Assembly: GCF_000247695.1 (NCBI RefSeq)
Contig: NW_004624783.1
Location: forward strand, 3,363,013-3,427,012
Direction of reading: 5' to 3'
DNA length: 64,000 nucleotides
DNA from: Heterocephalus glaber
Taxonomy: Eukaryota > Chordata > Mammalia > Rodentia > Bathyergidae
Shown: piece after piece, positions 47,866 through 59,817 of the stretch
How positions within the stretch are numbered: the stretch's first letter is position 1
Layout of the letters: each line of letters opens with the position of its first letter
Notes under the pieces: generated by a model
What the model was told of the DNA's origin: nothing
The model's database searches: none
The model's input: only the letters and a program-made list of their open reading frames with translations
Made by a program: the position numbers and the translations under genes

Positions 47866-50585
47866 TTGTTTTTCAGTTTACTTTTAATACATGGGATTGT
47901 TTGCAAATGAAGCAGATCCAGTAGTATCTGCAGATTACTCATTTGTTGGATTAGATTGACACATCGAACCAACTTTGCTATGTAATACTTTAAGTACTTT
48001 CCTTTATAGAAGGTATGGAGACAAGTCACTATTTGATCTCAACTTGCTACTTTGTTTTACACATTAATAAAACTGAAATGTTGATTCAGTTGGCAGATTT
48101 AATTCCTACATGTATGATGTATTTCAGTGTAGATTACCCAGTGTTATTTTTTCACTAACCTTCCCCCTGCACCACCTCTTGGCATAGACACTTGCGTTCT
48201 AGTAATTTAAAAATTCTGATAAATGACACTTGATAAATAGTGTGATCCTGTGACTGTTGATAAGCACTAGAAATTCAGTTGGTGAAGCATCAGTTTCACA
48301 CCTGAGACCCTGGTTCTGAGTTTAGGTTAAAGGTTTGCTTGGCATCCGTAGTCTTTTTCTCAGGTCCCCTGATAAATACAGTGATTCAAAACCTCATTTT
48401 TCTTCTGCATCAAATCTAGGCAGCACTCTGAATCATTAAATATTAAACCTTATATTCAGGAACATTATTCTCTCATTAATATTGCATTGCAGCCTAAACT
48501 GCATTGTTCAAAACATTTTAGGATGTTATGCAAGTCTGTCAAAATACATTAACAAACTTAGTCATGTTGAACTAAGCAAAAAATGACAAACTTTTTGTAC
48601 CACAAATGTGTTGTGTTGTGATTTTTCTACAATGTAAGCATGTTGTGTTGGAATATTTGGACATCACTGTAAAGATAAAACGGACTGCAGTGGAAGCCTG
48701 ATGAAATGAATATTTATCTTACGTGTAACATCTACACATCTTAATGAAATTCATAGTTAGCCCTAAAGTTTTTCTTCCTTGATAGTATTTATGTATTTTA
48801 AATATTACTTTTACTGGGAGTTGAATATGTGTTGATACCATTCTAGCTGGTTATAAAATGGCAGTATCTGATTTAGAGGCCATTTTTCAAATCTCCATGT
48901 TGGCCATCATCTGCACTAAATCAAAGCTATATAGGCTCCTATGAATTGAGTAACCAGGAAACTTGATATTTGGCAGAGTGTGAGAGGGTAATCAAGTTCA
49001 AGTCTTAGTCTTTGTGACAAAATTTGTTCAGGATTGCTGGGAACATATCTGGTTTCTTGCTGCTTTTCACAACCCTGTTAGTTACAGTGAGAAGCCATAA
49101 AATTCTTCCTTTGAAGAAAAATGACAAGTATTTTTATGTTTAAATTGTTACTTAAAAAATAAATCTTTTTTTGCACAATAAAGAAAATTCAAATAGCAAA
49201 AAATGTGAAAATTTGTAATTGATGAAGGGGATGCATTGTATTTTTTTTGTGTGTGTGGAGTGGCAATAACAGTCAGTGAGCTTTATGTGGTTTGATTGTA
49301 TCGATTATACTTTAGTAATTACTGACTCCTAATGGGTTAGAATTTAACAAGTGAGGCCAGTAATAAAAGTGTGGATTGATTTTAAAGCAGCTTTGGTTAC
49401 CTCAAGTTTTTGAATGAAGGAAAGATTTATTTTCCTATGATATGTGGATCAAAAACTAGATAGGCAGCCAGTGGGCTCATCTTGAACATCTACAGCTGTT
49501 ACTTCAAAAATGATAGAAATGGATATTGTGAGGTAAATAATGAAGGTGGCATAGTGAATTCCTGCTGGTTGAGAGCTAAATTATTCATTTTGTTAGTTTA
49601 GCTAACATGGTTCATGCTGTGTGGGATTTGAGTACTATGTCAATGACTAATATTGCATAATTAAAAAGCCTGTGTTCCCCAGGTCTGTAATATAGTTGAA
49701 ATTTAGAAATGGTTGTTCACATCACGGAAATACAATTTTATTTGTACAAGTTGATGCTTTTTACCTACTGATTTTTAAGATGTGAGGATATTAAACATTG
49801 GTTTAACATGTAGGCAGTATGCCCAAGATACTTTTTACTGTAGTTCATCTTCCAGCTCTTTCTCCGTGCTTCACTTAGCGCCCCACAGTGTTTTTCTTCT
49901 TGAAAGGCTGCTCCATAGTAAATGGTCCATTTCAAAAGCCTGGTGGGCATGCTCCCTCTGCATGGCAGCATTATCCATTTCTTTCCTTTTCACTTGGAAG
50001 TAATGTTGCTGGTTACTGAAAGAGTTTGGAAGCGTCACTACCACTGTACCTCCCTGGTTTGTGGGGCTGCAAAGGCATTTATACCTTTACAAAAGGAACC
50101 TCAACATTAATTCATCTTCTCAAGTTTAGTAACTCTGAAGGGAAAAGACCTAACATAAACCTCTTTTAATTTTTATGTAATGTTATACACAGTATTTTGT
50201 ATTCATAATCAGTCTGACTCTAATCTTTCATTTTATGCTTCTTAATGTAATTTTACATGCAAATTTGTACTTTTGGAATAGCTCTTCAGCAGCATTTCTC
50301 AACCTCAGAGAGTCTGAGAGTGGGAGAAAAAGAGTAGAAGCACATTCTGGGCACTTGTGTGATACCAGTACTTGTGTTTGCTTTGCAGTTGCATGAGGCA
50401 CAAATGAATAGCAGACCGCATGGCAGTGCCCCACACAAATGGGCCTTAGGTAGAAGAGCTTTGTTAGGGGAAGGAAGATGAGACATGTCTATCAGTATTT
50501 GAATCAGAGCAATGAACATTGTTCTCTTGAGTCTTTAGCTAATCATTTTGGTTCTTATAGTTATGATCATGTAACTTAGTGAGCA
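47866..50585. other. Unassigned intronic DNA
   Basis: 2.7 kb without a recognisable repeat or gene. Confidence 0.4.
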
Positions 50586-50810
50586 GCACATGATTTTTGG
50601 AGCAGTAAATCCAGAATGTGAATTGTACTACATTTGCCTATGTGATTTTGAGCAGTTTATCTTATCTCTTTAACTGTGAAAGGGGAGTACAGCTACTTTG
50701 AGGGATTTTGTGATGAGTAAATGAAATGATGTATATAAAACACCTGTTAAAATACCTGGTATAAGGAGATACTTTATAAAGAGTAGCTATTATAATAATA
50801 GCATATTATG
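50586..50810 (+). repeat. MIR SINE
   Basis: TGTGATTTTGAGCAGTTTAT, CTCTTTAACTGTGAAAGGGG, TTTTGTGATGAGTAAATGAA and CACCTGTTAAAATACCTGGT match sense MIR. Confidence 0.75.
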
Positions 50811-51237
50811 TATTTAAAAATTTAAATGGCATAAGTGGTATGTTGAAATCATCAGTAATAAAAGATAACAAAATAAATGGAGTTGAAAGTGAAAGGACCA
50901 TGTAGGTCTGATGTTTTTTGTTAGAATGAAATCCAGAGTCTTGATAGACTCTTGGAGAGCAAAGCCCAGATATTATGTTCTGTATCCTGCTAGTTGAATC
51001 CTTGTCTTCCCACTGTGAGGTACATATTAGATCCACAAAACATCCTTTTTAATGCCCTTTGATCTCAAGCAATTTCATTTATTGCTTTTTTGTCTTTGTT
51101 GTGAATTCTGCATCATAATTATTTCTTGAAGAATACCTATACTTTAACTCAGAAAGAATAAATAACAAGTGAGAGTACAACATAGTGCCTTTATCTAACA
51201 ATACTGTATTAGAGGGTTGATCTTAGTTAAGTGTTCC

Positions 51238-51240
<3 letters not shown>

Positions 51241-51278
<38 letters not shown>
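51241..51278 (+). repeat. (CA)n microsatellite
   Basis: About 18 perfect CA units ending in CGCCCCC. Confidence 0.98.
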
Positions 51279-51279
<1 letters not shown>

Positions 51280-51299
51280 CCCCAAACAACAACAGTAAT

Positions 51300-51460
51300 A
51301 AAGGAGGTAGAAGGAAATGTTGGGAGATGATGGATATGTTAATGGTCTTGATGGTGGTGATGATTATGTGGGTCTTTATTCTCAAATTCATCAAGAGGTG
51401 TGTACATTAAATATGCACAGCTTTTATGTCAATCATACCTTAATAAAATAGATTAGAGAG
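51300..51460 (+). mobile_element. Ancient LINE-1 3' UTR
   Basis: GATGGATATGTTAATGGTCT, TCATCAAGAGGTGTGTACAT and TCAATCATACCTTAATAAAA correspond to an old L1 3' end (GTGTACACTT, TTATACCTCAATAAAGC). Confidence 0.6.
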
Positions 51461-52549
51461 AGCAGAGGAATGTCAAATAAGGGAATGAATAGGAATGATC
51501 CTAAAATGATAGTATGTAAAATTTTAGGGAATTTTATGATTTTTTCCTGTTTTGCTACATGTTTCTGCCATCTCTTTATATTTAAGGTGGAAATTAATAT
51601 AAAATTAAACTCTGAATTGATGTAGTGATGTTTTTAAATCAATGTATTTTTCCTGGTCATTGTTTTTCTGTAGCATGATTTCATAAGGGACACAAGGAAT
51701 CAAACATCTGCCAAAGAATGAATTTTTAGCTGATGAATAATGTCAGAGAGGCATGAAAATTGAGCGCCATTATCTATGGAGAATATGTTGTAGAGCAGAC
51801 TCGGTGGGTGTGTTGACATTGTCTGCTGTACTTCCTACACATACCCTTGTGAATTTTACCCGAAAGATGGGTCTAAGGGATAGGTCTCTTCACACCTTCA
51901 TATGTGAAGGAGGTGGCAAAGGAGTTGAGGTAAAAGCTATAGGGCTGTCCTTTTTCTAAGGCCTACATTTAACGAGATAATAAGAATTCTTGTGGTTGTG
52001 CCCATGATATAAAATTTGATTCTTAGGAAGTGATTTATCCTTTTGTTGGAGGCGTTTTCAAATAGTTTTGAGAATAAAATTGGTTTTGGAACATATATTC
52101 CTTTGGAGAAGAGGGTTTGTCTTCTTGTTTTCTCATATAACTTCATTTGGCTCATCAGCTTTTGAGAGGATGTCATTGTTGCTCTGATTGGTTGGCTGTG
52201 TCTACCATCATTATAGGATCGGTGCTTGTTGTGGTCTCTAATCTTGGACTTACTGTTATACAATATTTAATCAAAGTAGTGATCTGAAATATAGGCTATT
52301 CCTTGATTGTTTAAACCCTGTCCATCAGTTGTGTGTGATTGTTGTTAGTAGGCTGCAAAATGGACCATGTTACTCTATCCCTGTGTAAAATTGCTCATTT
52401 GATTGTATTTTGGTGTTAACAGTTTTTATTTTGCTATATGCAAAGACTTCACAGTGCTTGTAGTAAAGAGGGCTTTGTTAAGTCCCAGTTTTTTTTTTGA
52501 GGAAAATGTAGCTACCTGATAGTGAAAATATGATGTAGAGATATTTTGG
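51461..52549. other. Unassigned intronic DNA
   Basis: No repeat recognised. The 108-codon minus-strand frame at 51937-52263 has no known domain. Confidence 0.4.
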
Positions 52550-52565
52550 TAAGAATTAATGTACA

Positions 52566-52651
52566 GTGCCGGGGATTTAGCTCAGTGGTTCCGCCACCTG
52601 CCTTGTAAGTACAAGGACTGGAGTTTGATTCCTGGTACCCCCCCAAAAAAA
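52566..52651 (+). mobile_element. ID SINE
   Basis: GCCGGGGATTTAGCTCAGTG, GGAGTTTGATTCCTGGTACC, then C7A7. The 16-bp duplication TAAGAATTAATGTACA is exact. Confidence 0.95.
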
Positions 52652-52720
52652 TTCAGGCTAAGAATTAATGTACATTGCCCAAGATTTTCCCATTTAGCTT
52701 TTTATTAATATTGCCATTAG

Positions 52721-52810
52721 GGGCCAGGGTTTTAGCTCAGTGGCACTGTGCCTGCCTCACAAGTGCAAGGTCCTGAGTTTGATCCCTAGTACCAGAAAAA
52801 GAAAAAGAAT
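52721..52810 (+). mobile_element. ID SINE
   Basis: GGGGCCAGGGTTTTAGCTCA, GAGTTTGATCCCTAGTACCA, tail (GAAAAA)n. Flanks TTGCCATTAG / TTGCCATTAA. It lies 46 bp after the previous ID copy's duplication, in the same orientation. Confidence 0.93.
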
Positions 52811-53119
52811 TTGCCATTAAATTCTTGAACTCTTAAATGTTAAAATATAAAGATATAATATACAAAAGATTCTAGTGAGTTTGAGGGTTGGCAGACTTCT
52901 GTTGTCTTTTCCTCTCAGTTTCAGTCTAATTGCCAGCTTTTTCTTACTGGTAGAAGAGCGTCTGGTGATGGGTGTGAGCCACTAACTTAGATTTGAGGTA
53001 GCACAGGCGCCTAAGGGATTGGCTCCCAGTCTGTGTGAATGTTCTTGAGAAAACCTTTAAGTTTCCATGCCTCTGTCAACTGATTTAGCTGCAAAGTGTG
53101 GGGAGACTGGAACACATAC

Positions 53120-53199
53120 CAGTGGTGGTAAACCCATGGCATGCATACTGCAGAGGGCTGTTTGTAGCTTTGGAAGCCCTAAAAGGTTCACCATCACTG
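53120..53199. mobile_element. Short non-autonomous hAT (MITE), 80 bp
   Basis: Ends CAGTGGTGGTAAACC and GGTTCACCATCACTG are inverted repeats. The core ATGGCATGCATACTGCAGAG is shared with the copy at 59730. Flanks ACACATAC / ATATAGAT agree only loosely. Confidence 0.75.
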
Positions 53200-53799
53200 A
53201 TATAGATCTTCCCCAGGTTCCCTTGACAAGAGATTGCAGATTTGTCAGCTGGTGGTTTACACTGGGATGCCCAGGCAGCGACTGCTTCTTTTTCCATCAT
53301 TCAGCAGATAACTCTAGTGAAAGTAGCCCAGGAACTGGACCTAAGTGCAAGTGAGTAGGAAGATTAAAATAAGGAGGCATCTACTGGACATAGCAGCCAC
53401 AAAAAGTCAAGTGAGAACACTCAAAAAGGCAGCTTCTCACAAGGATTCTTAGGAAAATTTCAGTGGTACTTTAACATTTGTAACATTGACGACTATTGTC
53501 ATTTGATTCTAAGCTACTATTAATTTTAAGTTATATTTTGATTTTATAGACATTAAAGGTTAGGGAAAAATAACTGCTGTATTTGATAAAATAGATGAAA
53601 TTCTAGAAGGAAACAAAGGAAGAGTTAGGAGAGGTGATAATTAAATGATATAAAACATTTCACTGAGGTAGATGAAGACTGAATTCTTTAAATGGAAAAG
53701 ACACTTTATTCTGGGTAGGATTGATAAGAAAAGATGTACACCTAGTCATAGATGCTAAGACTTCTGAAAGATAAACTTAGGATATAAAGAAAAACTTAC

Positions 53800-55900
53800 A
53801 AGCTTCTAGACAGAAAGAACAATTAATGGAAACTAAAGGAAACAAGATCATTCTGAGTTTAGGGTTTGCTTCTGCAAAGCTAGAAGCTTGAAGGTGAAAT
53901 GACATCTTAAGATTCCTGGGGAAAAAGGACCAAAATCCCAGAATTTTTTGCTGAGCTTTCAGTCACCTGTCAGGTAAAGGAAAACAAGGGCCGTAAATAA
54001 TCAAAGATTTAGAGATTTTGTTAATGGGAATAGCTAGTTGGCAGAGTCCATTAAAGAGACAAAACACATCAGTTATTTTTACAGAGAAATTAACGTAAGA
54101 ATTTCTAATGAGATGTTTGAAAGCTCTAAAGGCAAAAACAAAACAACAAAACAAAAACCTAAATCTAAGGCAGTGCTGTTTAAAGTGTAATGTGTGCCAT
54201 CTAGATAGTTAACTTTGTCTAAAGTATAGTTTGTATAGTTATACAAGTTTATAAAGTAATAGTTTGTGTAGTTAGCTATGTCTAAAATCAAAAAGAAATT
54301 GTTAAAAATAATTTTATTTTTCCCAGTGTATCTAAAATATTCTCATGTAATCAATATAAAACTTACTAGTGAGGCATATTATCATATCCTTTGTTATACT
54401 AAGTCTTCAAAATCCAGTGCGTATTTTGCACTCACAGTATATCTCAGTTTGGGTTTAGCCACATTCTTTGGCTCAGTAACTGCATATGGGTAATGGGGAT
54501 CTTGGACAGTACAGCTCCCAGGCCCCTTAGAGATAGTACTGGCAGGAGGCAGTCACCACCTCTCTCCTGGCAACAGGGGACAATAGGAAGAAGTGAGAGT
54601 TGTTGAAACTTTGGAGCTTGTGAGGGCTTTGTGTCATTGCAGTTTAGACTTCTGAAAAGGACATGTATCTTGGCTGGGGCTGGGTTCTCTGAGCCCTAAG
54701 GAAAGATTGATTTGAGGAGTGTGACTGTAGGTGGGAATAGTGACAAGGGTGGCATGCAGTGAGATTGACTGCTAGCTTGGATTAACTGTATGCTGGATTC
54801 AGCTACTGCCACAGGAGCCAGGTTTTGTTGCTGGTGTAAGGCAATGAGGCCCAAGTGGTGGGGTAGCGGCAAACCAGAGACCGTTTTTTCCTTTAGTTAT
54901 GTGGTCACCCTCTAGCACCTCTTATTGGCAGAACAAAACAGGGACCCAGGGGCAAAGCAAGGTAGGAGAGGTGCAAAGCTAAGTGTCACAGCAAACTATC
55001 TAACATAGTAGTCCATCTTAAGAGAATACTTTTAAAGAGAGCATTAACCAAGTTAAGTATACCAGAGACCTCAATATAGAGGTAGATGAAGAGGAGATGA
55101 AGCACCCAAGAGACTCAGTTTTGGCTTATGTACATGAATGATAGTCCGGGAACATCTAAAGAAAGTACTAATAAAGATTCTTGACATTGAAAAGAAATAC
55201 TTGAAGAGAATACCTACAAATTGCATTAACTTAAAAGCACTGGTTTCTTAGCCAAGAGGTAGATTGGGGGGAAAGTCAAAAATTTCAGATAATTTCATCT
55301 TACAGGGTCTGCTGGGGCAGTAGTTGAGAAAAAGAGTAGAGGCTATGCTTTGGAACAATATTAGGGAAAAAACTGAGGGTTCAGATGGTTTGAGTAATAG
55401 AATAGAAAAACACCATTGTTGGTATTAGGGTATATCGCGATTTGATATAACCAGAAAAGCAAGGAGAGGAAAAAAAGAGGTAACAAAGTAAAAATATTAG
55501 TAAACAATATAAAATGGAAGAAATAAATATTTCAGTTATTCTGCTAATAATTGTGACTGGTTACTCATGCATGTAAAGATCGAGGCTGTGAGATTATTAA
55601 CACACACACACACGCCATATATTATTTATATCAAATGCAATAAAGATAATTTGTTGTAACCTTAATAAAGGTTAAAAATTAATGGATTACCAAAGCTGTA
55701 CCAAACACAAAGAAATAGAAGAAAAGGTACAGTTGAAGGTTATAAGCCTTAAACAGAATACAGAAGCACAATTATATAATGATCACGAGCAAGGTTTATA
55801 AAGACAAGTCATTAACCTTTATGTGTCCATCAAAGTAGCTTAATATATGAATGATAAGTACTGAAAAATTTGAAGACTACTAGATTTAATAAAATGAAGG
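53800..55900 (+). mobile_element. Ancient LINE-1 body, ORF2 start region (tentative)
   Basis: ATAAAATGGAAGAAATAAAT then TATTTCAGTTATTCTGCTAA (55510-55550), and AATTATATAATGATCACGAG then TCATTAACCTTTATGTGTCC (55770-55830), follow the start of ORF2 in old L1 (AAATCCAAATATATCAGTAA; AATGATAAAGGG...AATATATATGCACC). The upstream part (53820-54000) has weak ORF1-downstream similarity. The stretch 54500-55000 is unassigned. A short (CA)n lies at 55600-55614. Confidence 0.45.
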
Positions 55901-56451
55901 ACTTTGTGTAATTATTCTTTCCTTATGTGTTTACTCTGGGCTTGATGGAGAGGCATACTGAGTTTTGACATTGAGCATTCCTGTAAGAAGGACAGAGTGA
56001 ATTGGTTGGTGCATGCATGTGTATATGTGGGGGAACCATAGTCTACCCATACCATCTCTGCCAGCTCCATGTGTGAGAGGCTCTGTGCAGCTGGAGGGTG
56101 AGAAGTTGCAGTTTGGCTCAAGCCAGAATATCCTTTGAAATAGAAAAGAAGTACTGATGTGTCTTAGAATGGGCATGTGTTCTCTATTGCTGGCCAAACA
56201 TTTTACAGGACTTACCAGTTTACCAGTGACATAATTTCAAATATGTGTTATGGAAAAATATATCCTTTATGGAAAATGAACACGAGTGCAAAATGATGTA
56301 AAAGGCTTGGTTATATGTGGTCTATAAATATACTGAGATTGTCTCCAACTTTAGAGTCCTCTGTATGGGAACGCAGTTATGTCTTTCTGGTCGCTGCCAT
56401 TCCACACTGTCATCTGCTCAAGGCCGAGGCTGCCTTGAAATGGAGACTTGC
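55901..56451. other. Unassigned intronic DNA
   Basis: Nothing recognised. Confidence 0.4.
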
Positions 56452-56464
56452 TGGAGCACTTTAT

Positions 56465-56578
56465 TTGTTTGTTTGTTTGTTTTGTTTTGTTTTTGTTGTT
56501 TTTTTGGTACCAGGGATTGAACTCAGGACCTGCACTTGCCAGGCAGGCATGATGCCATTGAGCTAAATCCCCAGCCCA
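56465..56578 (-). mobile_element. ID SINE with (TTTG)n tail
   Basis: Tail TTTGTTTGTTTGTTTG, GGTACCAGGGATTGAACTCA, end TTGAGCTAAATCCCCAGCCC. Flanks TGGAGCACTTTAT / TGGAGTACTTTAT. Confidence 0.94.
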
Positions 56579-56970
56579 TGGAGTACTTTATAGTTTGCCC
56601 AGTGGGTGCTGATGAAGGAGATTTACCCTAGGGATGCCTCCATTTGCCCTCAAGTTTTTTTTTTTCTTCCAGCTGAATTCATAACTGTTTTCCTCCACCA
56701 TGTGACTAAATAGCTGTGGCATCCATCCAGGAAATGCCGTTGTAGGCCAGGGATGCAAAGGGACCGGTGAGGATACTTTCTGAATAAATCTTTAATAGTA
56801 ACAGGTCATGCATGAACATTTCCTTCCTTAATTTCTATGAATCAGATATTTCAAGCCCTGTTGATATGACACAGTTTAAATGGTGGGCCTCTTTACCTCC
56901 ACCACTATTATTTAGCTGTATTTTGACTTACAATAATCAATACATACTTTAAGATAAAAGGTTGATCATC

Positions 56971-57051
56971 TTTTTTTGGTACTGGGGATCGAACTCAGGA
57001 CCTTGCACTTGCGAGGCAGGTGGCAGAACCACTGAGCTAAATCCCTGGCCC
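56971..57051 (-). mobile_element. ID SINE
   Basis: TTTTTTTGGTACTGGGGATC, end ACTGAGCTAAATCCCTGGCCC. Flank TTGATCATC is perfectly duplicated. Confidence 0.95.
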
Positions 57052-57076
57052 TTGATCATCTTTAAGATGCCAGGCA

Positions 57077-57164
57077 GGGCCGGGAATTTAGCTCACTGGT
57101 GCCACGCCTGCCTCACAAGCACAAAGTCCTGAGTTCAATCCCTGGTATGGGGGGGTGGGGGGAG
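57077..57164 (+). mobile_element. ID SINE with G-rich tail
   Basis: GGGCCGGGAATTTAGCTCAC, GAGTTCAATCCCTGGTATGG, then GGGGGGTGGGGGGAG instead of poly-A. The 11-bp duplication GATGCCAGGCA is perfect. It faces the preceding ID 25 bp away. Confidence 0.94.
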
Positions 57165-57174
57165 GATGCCAGGC

Positions 57175-57658
57175 AAAGAACTAGCCATGGGTTATTCCAG
57201 TGAGGGAAGACATGAGTGCTTTGGGGTGTTGTGTAACTTCCTTCTAGAGAGTTTTATTATGAATTGCTAAGGGAGAGTGGTTGCATGGCTGATGTCATGT
57301 TTGTGGTAACATTAACTTGTGAACTAAAATCAAGATACTTTTCAGTTATAAGTGAAGTAAGAGAAAATGGTTGCTAAGAAGAAGGAAATCCAAGACAAGT
57401 GGTATTTTATTCACCAATGAGAGCTGAAACAAGAACTTTAGGGGCAAAATTGTATGTATTGTATTGGGAGATGAAACTATTTAGGATTACAACTAAGAAT
57501 AATCCCCAGGTATATTTAAGCTTTTAATTTGGGCCTGAGTTCTTTTTCTTTTTGCATTATTTTGAAGGTACAGAGGCAAATGTTCAGATTGTAACAAAAT
57601 TTTAGTGTGAGTTAAAGTAAATTTTTTTTTTACAGTGTTACTGTGGAAAGGAAAGCAT
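57175..57658. other. Unassigned intronic DNA
   Basis: Nothing recognised. Confidence 0.4.
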
Positions 57659-58012
57659 GTTAGTCAGCTTTCCATTACTATTGCAAATACCTAACATGAT
57701 AAACTTATTCAGAGAAAACGTTTACTTTGGTTCATGGTTTTGGAGGCTTGATTGTTTATGATAGGCCCTGTTGGTGGAAAGAAAGTACATCATGGTGGCA
57801 GTATGTGGCGAGAAAATCTGCTCACCTGATCATCAGCCAGGAACCAAAAGAGAGGAAAAGGAAAGGGCTAGGGTCTTAGCCCTTTTCTGCCACTGATTTA
57901 AAGACCTCCCACTATGCTCTGCTTCTTGAAAGTTCCACCATTTCCTTTTAGTAGGGGACTAAGCCTTTAACACACGGACCTTTTGGGGACATTGAAGATC
58001 CAAAGTATAACA
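57659..58012 (-). mobile_element. Solo LTR, ERVL-MaLR type
   Basis: TGTTAGTCAGCTTTCCATTA, AACATGATAAACTTATTCAG, GTTTACTTTGGTTCATGG, CATCATGGTGGCAGTATGTG and the end CAAAGTATAACA are an antisense MaLR LTR, older than the pair at 5110 and 62849. Confidence 0.78.
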
Positions 58013-58566
58013 GAAGTCTTGATTATTAAATCCTGCATGCATTTTAAATGATATTTACGTAGAAATATAGATTACCCTCTTGGTTATTTTCAGAACCAGT
58101 TTCTAATGCTGGTCAAGCACTATTGCTTTAACACGTTTATGCCAAAGATTGAAATTTTTTGAATTTTTGCATGAAATTCATATATGTTACCTAGAAAAAT
58201 TCAAAGGACAAGAATTTGAAGAGAACACACTTCATTATGTTCCTTTGTTATGGAGATTCTAAAAATGGGTCACTAGGCATTTAAGGGTTAGTATCTGCTT
58301 GCAGATTATTCAGCTTTCTAAGACAGTGCTATTTATTGCTGAATTGCCATTTTCTAAAGAGAATTTACCAGATTATCATTATATAAAGATTACCTGTATT
58401 CCATAATCTTTATTAAAATATGCTCATACTTTATTCTTTCAAATGTATATTTACTGAATACTTCCCAAGAGCCAGACACTATTTAATGTTTGGTTACAGT
58501 AGTGCTTAAAACAACTCTTATCCCTGTGCCTTTGATAGTCTAATGTATGTGTGTGTATTTTGTAAG
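58013..58566. other. Mostly unassigned; old repeat at 58435-58540
   Basis: TATATTTACTGAATACTTCC then CAAGAGCCAGACACT belongs to a widespread mammalian repeat pattern (TATTTATTGAGCACCTACTATG), family not named. It recurs at 62475-62585 (TTTTTGTTGAGTGTTTATTA, GTGGCAGGTACAG). Confidence 0.45.
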
Positions 58567-58825
58567 AATGCAGGCACTGAAGTCAAATTGACTGAGTTTA
58601 ATTCTGGCTGCATCCCTCGCTGACTTTGTGACAGTCAGTAAATTACTTATAACTTTTGTAAATCTCAATTTTATGTCATTTCTCTAGGCCTCAGTGTCTC
58701 ATCTGAAATATAATAATCTGTTCAATTGGGTTGTGAGGATTAAATGAGTTAACACCTGTAATGTAATGTGCTTAGAACTGTGTCTGGCACAAAGTCAGCT
58801 CAATAAAATGTTAGTTCTTATCTGT
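58567..58825 (+). repeat. MIR SINE, nearly complete
   Basis: AATTCTGGCTGCATCCCTCG, GTCAGTAAATTACTTATAAC, CATCTGAAATATAATAAT, GTGAGGATTAAATGAGTTAA and TGTCTGGCACAAAGTCAGCT are in MIR order, ending in the conserved CTCAATAAA. Confidence 0.92.
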
Positions 58826-59729
58826 CATACATACAGATATTATATATGAATTTAACAAGGCTGTATCAAAGTACATTCATGTTTCTGTGTTTATATTGGA
58901 TATCAATGCACTTTTCTTCTAGGATTTGAAATAATTTGAGCTGAGAAGTTTTAAACTTGCTATGTACTTTTATTTTTGTAAAGTCTTATAAATGGAAAGC
59001 TGTATACTTGTTCTGACATTATTTTTTAATAGTTTAATAATTATCTCATTGAATTACCCAGCTCAGCTTTTCTGTTTGAAAGTGAATGGCAAACAGTAAT
59101 TTGAATGCTAGTTCAGCATGTTCTGACAAAGTATGATGCATTAAAATAAAATTTATCATTAGCACTAAAAAATGACCATTCAGGTTGTAGTCCCTCATTT
59201 TTCTTTTCCAATGTTTGAAACAGTCTTTTTGAGTTAAGAACAGTGCAATATTATCTGTATAATGGCAGTAGTTCAATTTTAAATAAATCATTTAGTCAGA
59301 TCACTTTATCTCTAACAATTGCAATTTCCCGTTTATTCTAACACATTATCTGAGGTTCTTATCAACTTTCTTTCAGGACTATAATGGCCTTATATATTAC
59401 ATGATAAAGTAATTTTCTAACTTAGAATTGTATAGAATTACTTATATTTCAACCTACATGAAGATAAATCTGAATATTTGTAAATGGCCAAATGAGTAGC
59501 ATCCAAATTCAGATAAACATTTAGGGCTATTAAAATCCACTTCTTTAGGAAAGAGCTAGTAATAACTTAGACTTCCGCAAACTCTGACTTGATGTACTAA
59601 AAACAAATAAAAATGAACGTATTTTAAAATAGCTATGAATAATACAGGATTTCAAAACTATGTTTATATGATCACAAAGATGAGCAATATAATGGAAACT
59701 AAGTCTTGTAGGGAGATTACTTCCTAGAT
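58826..59729. other. Unassigned intronic DNA
   Basis: Nothing recognised. Confidence 0.4.
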
Positions 59730-59817
59730 CAGTGGTGGCAAACCTATGGCATGTGTGCTGCAGTAGGGTGCAGGCTGCTTGTTATCATTGAAAGCGCTAA
59801 AATGTTTGCCATCACTG
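59730..59817. mobile_element. Short non-autonomous hAT (MITE), 88 bp
   Basis: CAGTGGTGGCAAACC start, core ATGGCATGTGTGCTGCAGTA, end GTTTGCCATCACTG. Sister of the 53120 copy. No clear 8-bp duplication is left. Confidence 0.75.

Noticed and set aside
50286..50320. Antisense MER20 (CAGCATTTCTCAACCTCAG)
   Set aside because: Only the first 20 bases or so resemble the terminal repeat; the following sequence does not continue as MER20.
51241..51278. CRISPR-like array
   Set aside because: Perfect dinucleotide repeat without spacers, in mammalian DNA.
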